From NCBI GenBank assembly GCA_910588285.1, contig CAJUQB010000114.1:1-14512 (forward strand): DNA of 14,512 nucleotides. The letters run 5' to 3'. The DNA is from an uncultured Lachnospiraceae bacterium (GTDB lineage Bacteria > Bacillota > Clostridia > Lachnospirales > Lachnospiraceae). The position numbers and the translations under genes were made by a program. The notes below the pieces were generated by a model that was not told where the DNA came from, searched no databases, and worked only from the letters and a program-made list of their open reading frames with translations. Positions 7,257 through 14,341 of the stretch are shown here, one piece after another (the stretch's first letter is position 1; each line of letters begins with the position of its first letter).

Positions 7257-9518
7257 ATGAGTAGATACGATACTTTGAATCCAATGCAGCAGGAGGCTGT
7301 TTTTCAGACCGAGGGGCCTGTGCTGATCCTGGCAGGGGCAGGAAGCGGCAAGACCCGGGTGCTGACCCACCGGACGGCATACCTCATTGAGGAGAAGGGG
7401 GTAAACCCCTATCATATTATGGCCATTACCTTTACCAACAAGGCTGCCGGGGAGATGCGGGAGCGGATTGACAATATGGTGGGCTTTGGCGCAGAGAGCG
7501 TCTGGGTGAGCACCTTCCATTCCAGCTGTGTGCGGATCCTGCGGCGCCATATTGACCGGCTGGGCTATGACACGCGGTTTACCATCTATGATACGGATGA
7601 CCAGAAGACCTTGATGAAGGATATCTGCAAGCGGCTGAATATTGATACCAAGATTTTTCGGGAGAGGTCCTTCCTTAGCGCCATTTCCCGGGCCAAGGAC
7701 GAGCTGATTTCCCCGGAGGAGTTTGCCCTGAATGCAGGGGCTGATTTTGCAAAAAGGAAGCAGGCAGAGGTATACCGGGAATACCAGAGTATGCTTTTGA
7801 AGAACAATGCCCTGGATTTTGACGACCTGATTATGAAGACCGTGGAGCTGTTCCGGGCGGATCCCCAGGTGCTGGACTATTACCAGGAGCGGTTCCGCTA
7901 TCTCATGGTGGACGAGTACCAGGATACCAACACGGCCCAATTCCAGCTGATTCAGACCCTGGCGGGCAAGTACCGGAACCTGTGTGTGGTGGGGGATGAC
8001 GACCAGTCCATCTACAAATTCCGGGGAGCCAACATCTATAATATCTTGAATTTTGAGAAGGAATTCCCGGATGCCAGGGTGATTAAGCTGGAGCAGAATT
8101 ACCGCTCCACCAGGAATATCCTGGAGGCGGCCAACAGCGTGATTGCCAACAATGTGGGCCGCAAGCCCAAGGCCCTGTGGACGGAGAATGGCGAAGGGGA
8201 TAAGGTGGATTTCCGGCAGTTTGACTCCGGATATGACGAGGCGGATTACATTGTGCAGGATATTGAAGGAAGAGTCCGAAGCGGCGCCTGCAGCTATGGG
8301 GGCTGTGCGATCCTCTACCGTACCAATGCCCAGTCCCGCCTTTTTGAGGAGCGTTTTGTGGTCAGCGGCATCCCCTACAAGGTGGTGGGAGGGGTGAACT
8401 TCTATGCCCGCCGGGAGATCAAGGATCTGCTCTGCTATCTGAAAACCATTGACAATGCCCGGGACGACCTGGCGGTGCGCAGGATCATCAATGTGCCCAA
8501 GCGGGGAATCGGGGCCGCCACCCTGGCCAAGGTGCAGCAGTTTGCCAATGACGGGGAGCTGAGCTTCTACAATGCCTTAAAGTTTGCAGAGGACATTCCG
8601 GGGCTGGGCCGCACGGCGGCAAAGATCCGGCCCTTTGTGGATTTGATTCAGGTGATGCGCAGCAAGGTGGAATTCCTGTCTCTGCCCCAGCTGTTGGAGG
8701 AGATCATCGAGACCACGGATTACATGGAGGAATTCCGCAACGAGAGCGAGGAGGAGGCAGCGGCCCGCCGGGAGAACATGGATGAGCTGATCAGCAAGGC
8801 TGCTGCTTATGAGGACAAGTGCCGTTCCCAAGGGAAAGCGCCTTCCTTGAGCGGTTTTCTGGAGGAGGTCGCCCTGGTGGCGGATATTGACAGCCTGGAG
8901 GCAGGCAGCGATTATGTGGTGCTGATGACCCTCCACAGCGCTAAGGGGCTGGAATTTCCCCAGGTATATCTGGCAGGGCTGGAGGACGGCATCTTCCCTA
9001 GCTACATGACCATTACCTCCGACGATCCCACAGAGATTGAGGAGGAGCGGAGGCTCTGTTATGTGGGGATCACCCGGGCCATGGAGCATCTGACCATTAC
9101 CAGCGCCCGGATGCGGATGATCCGGGGGGAGACCCAGTACAATAAGGTATCCCGGTTTGTGCGGGAGATCCCGCCGGAGCTTTTGGGCCGGACGCCCCAG
9201 AAGGAGAAGGCCTCAGGCCTGGAGGCCCGGATGGATCAGGTCTACCAGAAGGCCAAGAGCGCCTTCCACAAGCCTGTTATGCAGACAGGCGCACAGCTGT
9301 ATGCCAGCGCGGCAGCTGCCGCCGGATTTGGCAGTGCCTCCACAGAGGGCCGGGGCCCTGGGTATGAGGTGGGAGATCGGGTACGCCACATCAAGTTCGG
9401 CGACGGGACAGTGACAAACATTGCAGCAGGCGGGAAGGACTATGAGGTAACGGTGGATTTTGATACATATGGCACGAAAAAAATGTTTGCAGTGTTTGCG
9501 AAGCTAAAAAAATTATAA
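7257..9518 (+). CDS. pcrA: ATP-dependent DNA helicase PcrA (UvrD/Rep family, SF1A)
   Basis: This is a 3'-5' DNA helicase that acts in repair and in clearing replication-transcription conflicts; PcrA is essential in several Firmicutes. The 753-residue product shows the superfamily 1A motifs in order: Q-motif LNPMQQEAV (7-15), Walker A AGAGSGKT (26-33), Ia TFTNKAAGEM (58-67), Walker B VDEYQDTN (about 218-225), III GDDDQSIYKFRGA (about 245-257), IV QNYRST, V TLHSAKGLEFPQV (about 558-570) and VI CYVGITRAMEHL (about 600-611). The C-terminus after about residue 700, YEVGDRVRHIKFGDGTV onward, is the Tudor-like RNA-polymerase-contacting domain of PcrA. The ATG at 7257 is chosen because AAGGAG sits six bases upstream. 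Alternative in-frame starts at 7200 (TTG) and 7236 (ATG) overlap the probable promoter or lack a good ribosome site. Confidence 0.96.
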   Translation: MSRYDTLNPMQQEAVFQTEGPVLILAGAGSGKTRVLTHRTAYLIEEKGVNPYHIMAITFTNKAAGEMRERIDNMVGFGAESVWVSTFHSSCVRILRRHIDRLGYDTRFTIYDTDDQKTLMKDICKRLNIDTKIFRERSFLSAISRAKDELISPEEFALNAGADFAKRKQAEVYREYQSMLLKNNALDFDDLIMKTVELFRADPQVLDYYQERFRYLMVDEYQDTNTAQFQLIQTLAGKYRNLCVVGDDDQSIYKFRGANIYNILNFEKEFPDARVIKLEQNYRSTRNILEAANSVIANNVGRKPKALWTENGEGDKVDFRQFDSGYDEADYIVQDIEGRVRSGACSYGGCAILYRTNAQSRLFEERFVVSGIPYKVVGGVNFYARREIKDLLCYLKTIDNARDDLAVRRIINVPKRGIGAATLAKVQQFANDGELSFYNALKFAEDIPGLGRTAAKIRPFVDLIQVMRSKVEFLSLPQLLEEIIETTDYMEEFRNESEEEAAARRENMDELISKAAAYEDKCRSQGKAPSLSGFLEEVALVADIDSLEAGSDYVVLMTLHSAKGLEFPQVYLAGLEDGIFPSYMTITSDDPTEIEEERRLCYVGITRAMEHLTITSARMRMIRGETQYNKVSRFVREIPPELLGRTPQKEKASGLEARMDQVYQKAKSAFHKPVMQTGAQLYASAAAAAGFGSASTEGRGPGYEVGDRVRHIKFGDGTVTNIAAGGKDYEVTVDFDTYGTKKMFAVFAKLKKL

Positions 9519-9554
9519 AATTTCTAAAATATGGTATGCGTATCGGAAAAAATG

Positions 9555-9563
9555 TGATATACT
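9555..9563 (+). promoter_or_regulatory. Extended -10 promoter for the small membrane protein gene
   Basis: TGATATACT combines a TGn extension with TATACT (9558-9563). No convincing -35 is seen at the proper distance. The 105-base gap after pcrA is AT-rich and otherwise empty. Confidence 0.45.
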
Positions 9564-9623
9564 AATATGGATGAATAAAAAGCAGCAGCAAGGTAAAAAA
9601 TAGATAAAAAGGAGCGGTCAGAT

Positions 9624-9881
9624 ATGAACAAAGTAGAAGAATTATTAAGCGCAGCAAAAATCAACGATCTTCTTCACAGACAGGATAAGGATGAGAAGAA
9701 GTCCAAGGTTCTCTGGATCCTTGCCATTGTAGGTGCAGTAGCGGCAGTTGCCGGTATCGCTTACGCGGTTTATCGTTTCTTTACTCCGGATTATCTGGAG
9801 GATTTTGAAGACGACTTCGACGATGATTTCGAGGACGATTTCTTTGACGATGAGGACGAGGAGCCCGCAGAGAAGGAATAA
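9624..9881 (+). CDS. Small single-pass membrane protein with a highly acidic C-terminal tail
   Basis: This 85-residue protein has no assigned function. Residues 1-28 are charged and helical (MNKVEELLSAAKINDLL, then a Lys/Asp/Glu stretch). A single hydrophobic segment at about 29-50 (VLWILAIVGAVAAVAGIAYAV) forms the probable membrane span. Residues 57-85 are almost entirely Asp, Glu and Phe, built on a repeated D/E-D-F pattern. I recognise the layout as common in Lachnospiraceae, but I know of no experimental role. The start is supported by AAAAGGAG about ten bases upstream, and an extended -10 promoter lies about 60 bases before it. An intrinsic terminator follows, so it is probably monocistronic. 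The tail might bind cations or basic proteins, which is speculation. Confidence 0.85.
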   Translation: MNKVEELLSAAKINDLLHRQDKDEKKSKVLWILAIVGAVAAVAGIAYAVYRFFTPDYLEDFEDDFDDDFEDDFFDDEDEEPAEKE

Positions 9882-9927
9882 CAACCATAGAAAGAGCAAT
9901 AAAGGAACAGGAATATGTAGGATGAGC

Positions 9928-9959
9928 GGAGAATCTCGCAGGCGGGATTCTCCCTTTTT
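9928..9959 (+). terminator. Intrinsic terminator after the small membrane protein gene
   Basis: GGAGAATC (9928-9935) pairs with GATTCTCC (9946-9953) around a 10-base loop, followed by C and five T. It lies about 45 bases after the stop codon and insulates rlmD from the upstream transcript. Confidence 0.85.
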
Positions 9960-9992
9960 GTAGGCAGGGTTTTTTGGAGCTGCCGTTTGCAG

Positions 9993-10076
9993 CAGGACGA
10001 GAGGAACAGGACGAAACGAACAGGACGAGAGAAGCAGGACGAAAGAAACAGGATGAGAGAAACAGGACGGGAGGAG
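9993..10076 (+). repeat. Six tandem 14-bp repeats ending in the rlmD ribosome site
   Basis: Six consecutive 14-base units run from 9993 to 10076, with consensus CAGGACGARAGRAA. Unit 5 has CAGGATGA, and unit 6 ends GGGAGGAG, which is the Shine-Dalgarno of the next gene. The unit length is not a multiple of three, so the array is not a coding repeat. The array is purine-rich and lies in the probable leader of rlmD. It is not a CRISPR: there are no spacers. Confidence 0.92.
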
Positions 10077-10081
10077 TTTAT

Positions 10082-11857
10082 ATGAAAAAGGGTCAAATTT
10101 ACAGCGGTCAGGTGACAAAGGTGCAGTTTCCCAATAAGGGTCTGGTGGAGCTTGATGAGGGCGGGCAGGCTATGGTGAAAAATGTAATTCCGGGTCAGCA
10201 TATTTCCTGCCTGGTGACAAAGGTGCGGAAGGGCCGGGGAGAAGGACGTCTGGTGGAGGTCTTAAGTCCCTCCCCCCTGGAGCTTACAGAGCCGGTGTGC
10301 GCCCATTTTGGCAGCTGCGGGGGCTGCACTTATTTGAGTCTGCCCATTGAGGAGCAGCATAAGCTGAAGACCTGGCAGGTGCGGGAGCTTCTGGAGCCGG
10401 TGTGCGCCCCCTATTGCCAGTTCGAAGAGATTTTCGAGGGGGTAAAGGCAAGCCCCAGGCAGTTTGGCTACCGCAATAAGATGGAGTTTTCCTTTGGAGA
10501 TACCGTCAAGGGCGGGCCTCTTGCCCTTGGCATGCACAAGCGGGGGAGCTTCCATGATATTGTGACAGTGGAGGGCTGCCGGATTGCGGATGAGGATTAC
10601 AGCCGTATCCTGGCAGGGGTATTGGGGTATTTTACCCACCAGGGCACGCCCTTTTACCACAAGGCCACCCACCAGGGATATCTGCGGCATTTGCTGGTGC
10701 GCAAGGGGGCTATGACGGGAGAGATTTTGATTGATCTGGTGACGACCAGCCAGGAGGCCGGACAGAGAGCCACTGGGGGAAATGAGGAGACGCGAAAGGC
10801 GTCTGGGGACAATGAGGAGGCGCGGAAGGCGACTGGGAGAAATGAGGAGACGCGAAAGGCCACTGGGGGCAATGAGGAGGCCGGTTTGCTGGAGGGGATG
10901 GTGAATATGCTCCTGGCGCTGCCGTTGGCGGGGAGGATTGCCGGGATTCTGCATACGGTCAATGACAGTGTGGCAGACGCGGTTATCAACCAGGGGACAA
11001 AGGTTCTGTACGGCCAGGATTATTTTTATGAGGAGCTGCTGGGTCTGCGGTTCAAGATCTCTGTCTTTTCCTTTTTCCAGACGAATTCTCTGGGGGCGGA
11101 GGTGCTCTATGAGACGGTTCGGGAGTATGTGGCGGATGCCGGGGACGGCAAGGTGGTGTATGACCTTTACAGCGGAACGGGAACCATTGCCCAGCTGCTG
11201 GCCGGGGTAGCCAAAAAGGTGATTGGCGTGGAGATAGTGGAGGAGGCAGTGGAGGCTGCCAGGGAGAATGGGGCTGCAAACGGGCTCTCCAACTGTGAAT
11301 TTCTGGCCGGGGATGTGCTTAAGGTTTTGGATGGGATTGAGGAGAAGCCGGATTTTATTGTGCTGGATCCGCCGAGAGACGGGGTAAATCCCAAGGCGTT
11401 GAAGCAGATCATTGGTTATGGGGTGGAGCGGATGGTGTATGTGTCCTGTAAGCCTACCAGTCTGGCCAGGGATCTGGTGGTGCTGCAGGAGGCCGGGTAT
11501 CGGGTGGAGCGGGTGTGCTGTGTGGATATGTTTCCGGCTTCGGGGAATGTGGAAACGGTATGTTTATTGTCCAAACTTCATGCAGACCATCATATCGAGG
11601 TGGAGCTTCAGATGGACGAGCTTGATTTGACGGCTGCGGAGAGTAAAGCAACCTACGAGGAAATTAAGGATTATGTGTTGGAGCATAGTGGATTGAAAGT
11701 CAGCAGTTTATATATCGCACAGGTAAAAGAAAAATGTGGAATTATTGAGAGGGTGAACTATAATCTGCCAAAATCAGAAAATTCCAGACAGCCGAAATGT
11801 CCACCAGAGAAAGAAGCGGCGATAAGGGAGGCGTTGGGGCATTTTCGTATGATTTGA
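10082..11857 (+). CDS. rlmD: 23S rRNA (uracil-C5)-methyltransferase, RlmD/RumA type, with C-terminal extension
   Basis: This enzyme methylates a uracil C5 in 23S rRNA using S-adenosylmethionine. Of 591 residues, 1-62 form a TRAM-like RNA-binding domain. The iron-sulfur ligands are C73, C79, C82 and C166 (CX5CX2C plus a distant Cys). The methyltransferase domain has DLYSGTGTIA (361-370), DPPRDG (429-434), the nucleophile C456 in VYVSCKPTS and the base E491 in NVETV. Residues 230-268 are an in-frame tandem repeat. Residues from about 505 onward form an extra tail (LDLTAAESKATYEEIK to the end) found in many Clostridia homologues, possibly a helical nucleic-acid-binding unit. The ATG at 10082 follows GGGAGGAG; an in-frame ATG at 9974 would read through the 14-bp array. 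Firmicute homologues may act on two uracils (RlmCD), so the exact target is uncertain. Confidence 0.9.
   Translation: MKKGQIYSGQVTKVQFPNKGLVELDEGGQAMVKNVIPGQHISCLVTKVRKGRGEGRLVEVLSPSPLELTEPVCAHFGSCGGCTYLSLPIEEQHKLKTWQVRELLEPVCAPYCQFEEIFEGVKASPRQFGYRNKMEFSFGDTVKGGPLALGMHKRGSFHDIVTVEGCRIADEDYSRILAGVLGYFTHQGTPFYHKATHQGYLRHLLVRKGAMTGEILIDLVTTSQEAGQRATGGNEETRKASGDNEEARKATGRNEETRKATGGNEEAGLLEGMVNMLLALPLAGRIAGILHTVNDSVADAVINQGTKVLYGQDYFYEELLGLRFKISVFSFFQTNSLGAEVLYETVREYVADAGDGKVVYDLYSGTGTIAQLLAGVAKKVIGVEIVEEAVEAARENGAANGLSNCEFLAGDVLKVLDGIEEKPDFIVLDPPRDGVNPKALKQIIGYGVERMVYVSCKPTSLARDLVVLQEAGYRVERVCCVDMFPASGNVETVCLLSKLHADHHIEVELQMDELDLTAAESKATYEEIKDYVLEHSGLKVSSLYIAQVKEKCGIIERVNYNLPKSENSRQPKCPPEKEAAIREALGHFRMI
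10769..10888 (+). repeat. In-frame 30-bp tandem repeat inside rlmD
   Basis: Four 30-base units start at 10769, 10799, 10829 and 10859, the last incomplete. They encode variants of the decapeptide ATGGNEETRK (ASGDNEEARK, ATGRNEETRK, ATGGNEEAGL). The array is in frame and sits between a predicted strand (GEILIDLVTTSQ) and helix (LLEGMVNML), so it should form a charged surface loop. Confidence 0.95.
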
Positions 11858-11898
11858 TGGTAGGTGGATGTTGTAGATATACGGGAAGGGGAGAGAAA

Positions 11899-12666
11899 AT
11901 GATAAAGATAATATCACCTTTTAGTGCTATTCCATCTTGGGAAGGGTTTGAGTATCAAGGGCATATAGCTTTGTTTATTGTGTTGAAACATATATGGCAT
12001 GAAATTGAATTGGGAAATAGGGAAGAAATAAATTTATATAAATTAGGAATTGAGGGTGAAGAAGATTTTTCAATTATTAAGGGTGGTAATTATGTTAGTT
12101 TGCATCAGGTAAAGGCAGGAAAGATAGATTTATGTGATAGTGATAAAGCATGTTTTATATTATCTGCATTGCAGTATGAAACTGAAAATGCATATTTTCA
12201 TATTGTTCCGCAAGCCTCTATTTCATTTGATTTTGTTGATAAAACTGTAAAACATATTGAAAAGCTTATAACCGAATTAAATAAAGAGGTTAAAACAAAG
12301 AAAGAATTTAGTGATGAGATAAAGAAATTGGAGACTTCATGTGGGAAAGAAATAAAAAAGAGCGATGTATTATATAAACAAACAGAAGGAAAATATATAG
12401 TAACCAGTAATATTACTGCCAATGCACCTAAAGGCTCAATACATAAAATATTAGATTTTGTCTGTGCTGGCAATAAAGAAAAGCAAAATGTTATCAAAGT
12501 GATTCAGAAAGTGGCACCAGAGTTATCTTTGTGTAGAGATAAATTGCAGGGAAAATGCGATTCAGATATGTGGAAGATATATGATAAACGATTTACAACA
12601 TCTGCAGAGGTTATAGAAAATTCATGTAAGATTATTGAAAAAATATTAAAGAAGATTAATCCATAG
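11899..12666 (+). CDS. PD-(D/E)xK nuclease-like protein, N-terminal part of an ABC-3C-type effector
   Basis: This 255-residue polypeptide begins the AT-rich island. The N-terminal IPSWEGFEYQGHIALFIVLK (11-30) resembles the conserved opening (SWxGxxYQGxxAL) I associate with nuclease effectors of ABC-three-component systems and DUF4297-like nucleases. A PD-(D/E)xK-type core is then visible: E55-D56 in the EGEEDFSII strand and Q70-x-K72 in SLHQVKAG, with E19 as a possible helical acid. Residues 115-160 are Lys/Glu-rich and probably coiled. The ATG at 11899 follows AAGGGGAG at good spacing; an in-frame ATG at 11797 would overlap the rlmD tail. The gene ends at a single TAG, beyond which the same frame stays open for 272 codons, so this is probably only the N-terminal part of a larger protein. 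The predicted role is DNA cleavage in anti-phage or anti-plasmid defence, by family inference. Confidence 0.65.
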   Translation: MIKIISPFSAIPSWEGFEYQGHIALFIVLKHIWHEIELGNREEINLYKLGIEGEEDFSIIKGGNYVSLHQVKAGKIDLCDSDKACFILSALQYETENAYFHIVPQASISFDFVDKTVKHIEKLITELNKEVKTKKEFSDEIKKLETSCGKEIKKSDVLYKQTEGKYIVTSNITANAPKGSIHKILDFVCAGNKEKQNVIKVIQKVAPELSLCRDKLQGKCDSDMWKIYDKRFTTSAEVIENSCKIIEKILKKINP

Positions 12667-12714
12667 GGGAGCATATATTATGATGAGATATACTATCAAT
12701 TTGTTTATGATGAG
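12661..12714 (+). other. In-frame amber codon and start-less linker joining two open frames
   Basis: The reading frame of the nuclease-like gene meets TAG at 12664-12666, then continues open in the same frame as GSIYYDEIYYQFVYDE and onward to 13482. This linker has no ATG, GTG or TTG in frame before TTG 12715. The only ATGs near the GGGGA at 12666-12670 (for example 12680) are in another frame and terminate at 12730 after 16 codons. Confidence 0.95.
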
Positions 12715-13482
12715 TTGGTTCTTTTCATAAAAAAGGTAATTAGGGAGCACAATACACAAAGTAAAAAGAATTCCTGTAAAATATCATTTTTAAAACTATT
12801 TGATTTAATAGTAAAGAATTATAAAGCTGAAAGCAATACTACAGAATATATGTATTATGAGCTGCTTCAGTTGATAAAGGATACATTTAAAAAATATCCA
12901 AATAGCACTCGAACAGATTGTATTTTTAGTGAATGTGGAATTTGTAAAACTACTAATGAGTGTAATTTATATCGTCAGATGATGGAGATTGATAATAAAA
13001 GTTACAGAGACAAAAAGGATTTTTTATACAAGTTACTCTTAAGAACACCAAAAAATAATTTACCAAGAGGTAGTGTGATTAATAATTTATTTTTAACACT
13101 TTTGAAGAGGATAGAATGCTTAAGATATTGTGATTCGAATGTTATTTTAGCAAAAAGGGATGAGGAAATTTATCGATTGACTTTAGATGAAAATGAATAT
13201 ATTGAAGATTTTGAAGACCAATTGAAGAAAGAATTACATGAAAATCATAAAGACAAATTTCTTATTTATGAAAGTGATGTCCTAATTACTGACAGATTAA
13301 ATAAGTCAGATTATAGATACAATCAAATTAATTTTAATGTTATGGGTTCAGACGAATTAAATGAAATCGCGGATATAACGTCAGATTCGATTGAACGTCA
13401 AAAAATTAATTACAATAAATCAAAAATTATCAGAATAATAAGTAAAGATGTAGCGGATGAGGAGTTGAACAATCATGAATGA
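12715..13482 (+). CDS. Unassigned protein with a four-cysteine cluster; probable C-terminal part of the split ABC-3C-type effector
   Basis: The coordinates start at TTG 12715, the first possible start codon in this frame, but no ribosome site precedes it and the true N-terminus is probably upstream through the amber codon. As listed the product is 255 residues, Lys/Asn/Ile-rich and mostly helical. A compact cluster, C69-x4-C74-x2-C77-x5-C83, is of a spacing that suits a zinc or iron-sulfur site. Around residues 165-205 there are acidic and basic alternations, and about 205-245 may form strands. I do not recognise a named domain with certainty; the position between a nuclease-like frame and a middle-component-like gene suggests the C-terminal coupling region of an ABC-3C effector. 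It overlaps the next gene by eight bases, which implies translational coupling. Confidence 0.6.
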   Translation: MVLFIKKVIREHNTQSKKNSCKISFLKLFDLIVKNYKAESNTTEYMYYELLQLIKDTFKKYPNSTRTDCIFSECGICKTTNECNLYRQMMEIDNKSYRDKKDFLYKLLLRTPKNNLPRGSVINNLFLTLLKRIECLRYCDSNVILAKRDEEIYRLTLDENEYIEDFEDQLKKELHENHKDKFLIYESDVLITDRLNKSDYRYNQINFNVMGSDELNEIADITSDSIERQKINYNKSKIIRIISKDVADEELNNHE

Positions 13483-14233
13483 TTTAATTAATAAAATATT
13501 TAACTCATATAATTATATTAAGATTTCTGGTATTGGTAATGAAAAAATAGAATTCTATAAGCACAAATCCGCTAAAATTGCTAATTATTTTCTTGTTAAC
13601 ACCATAGATTGTAGGAGGTTTGAAGACGATGAAGAAAAAGTAATAAATGCATTAGAACAATTAGAATATGAATATTCTAAAAGATTGACTTCTAATGGTG
13701 TTTCGTTGAAGCAAAGAATAATTGAATCTTTTGATGATATAAAGGAAGCTAGTCAGGTAGATAAAAATATATCAGCAATTTATTTATTACTATTTAAAGA
13801 TATAGAAAAAATAAATAATTATAGAAACGTAGTGTATTCAATAGAAGAATCTCCTAATTACTTTAAGAGATATGTTTTACCTTATACACAGAAACAAACG
13901 GAACAACTGAATTTAGCTTTATCTCAATATGGCGATAGGTCATTAGTAGATGCTTTATGTCAAATTGTGGATAATGAGGATAATTATTTTGAATTAGTCG
14001 AAGGAAAAGATTTAAATAGTACATATGGTTTGGTGGTTCGTATGTTTTCTAAAATTCCCTTTTTACAGTACAAATTTAAGACGGAATTAGCACCTGACCC
14101 AATAGAAATACAGATAGAGCGCAATTTGAATAAAGATTTAATCAGTTACCATAGTTTTTTGGATAAAACCTCAAGCAAATTTTTAGATTATCTTTTCATA
14201 TCTCGGCAAATGGCGATAAGTCTTGGATTTTAA
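13475..14233 (+). CDS. Putative ABC-3C middle-component-like protein (MC1-type)
   Basis: This 252-residue protein overlaps the previous gene by eight bases (ATGAATGA arrangement), with GATGAGGAG about ten bases upstream of its ATG. The central segment VDKNISAIYLLLF (95-107) followed by IEESPNYFKRYVLPYT (123-138) resembles the pattern I associate with middle components (MC1) of ABC-three-component systems, which link an effector to an SMC/Rad50-like ABC ATPase. No catalytic motif, membrane segment or cysteine cluster is visible. The last ten codons (SRQMAISLGF) lie within or next to a long hairpin at the boundary with an integrase-bearing element, so the natural C-terminus may have been altered by insertion. 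The partner ATPase is not in the window. The assignment is from remembered family patterns and needs a profile search. Confidence 0.5.
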   Translation: MNDLINKIFNSYNYIKISGIGNEKIEFYKHKSAKIANYFLVNTIDCRRFEDDEEKVINALEQLEYEYSKRLTSNGVSLKQRIIESFDDIKEASQVDKNISAIYLLLFKDIEKINNYRNVVYSIEESPNYFKRYVLPYTQKQTEQLNLALSQYGDRSLVDALCQIVDNEDNYFELVEGKDLNSTYGLVVRMFSKIPFLQYKFKTELAPDPIEIQIERNLNKDLISYHSFLDKTSSKFLDYLFISRQMAISLGF

Positions 14234-14249
14234 GGCTTTTTCGCCATTT
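14208..14249. other. Long stem-loop spanning the end of the middle-component-like gene
   Basis: AAATGGCGA (14208-14216) pairs with TCGCCATTT (14241-14249), and inside it AAGTCTT (14218-14224) pairs with AAGGCTT (14232-14238), one pair being G-U. The 16 bp are interrupted only by a one-versus-two-base bulge, and the loop is seven bases. The stop codon of the upstream gene lies in the loop and right arm. It may be a terminator or part of a recombination site. Confidence 0.75.
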
Positions 14250-14315
14250 GTCATATCGGGAGATACTTGGCATATCTTGGTGCTTCTCGGCATAATTTTG
14301 AATCCAAAAGTAGTA

Positions 14316-14335
14316 CGGCGGTAGTAAAACCACCG
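14316..14335 (-). terminator. Weak hairpin after the integrase gene
   Basis: On the minus strand CGGTGGT pairs with ACCGCCG (one G-U) around a six-base loop, 6 bases beyond the integrase stop, followed by TACTACTTTT. It could end the integrase transcript, but the T-run is interrupted. Confidence 0.4.
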
Positions 14336-14341
14336 ATTGGA

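Noticed and set aside
9993..10076. Possible CRISPR array
   Set aside because: The 14-base units are directly adjacent, with no spacers and no cas genes nearby.
9974..10081. Upstream ATG extension of rlmD through the 14-bp array
   Set aside because: The extension would translate tandem repeats whose period is not a multiple of three, and ATG 10082 has a strong ribosome site and the normal family N-terminus.
11797..11898. Upstream ATG extension of the nuclease-like gene
   Set aside because: It overlaps the 3' end of rlmD, lacks a ribosome site and reads as low-quality sequence; ATG 11899 has AAGGGGAG ahead of it.
12680..12730. Start of the second accessory gene at ATG 12680 after the GGGGA site
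   Set aside because: This ATG is in a different frame and stops after 16 codons at 12728-12730; it would need a frameshift to reach the long frame.
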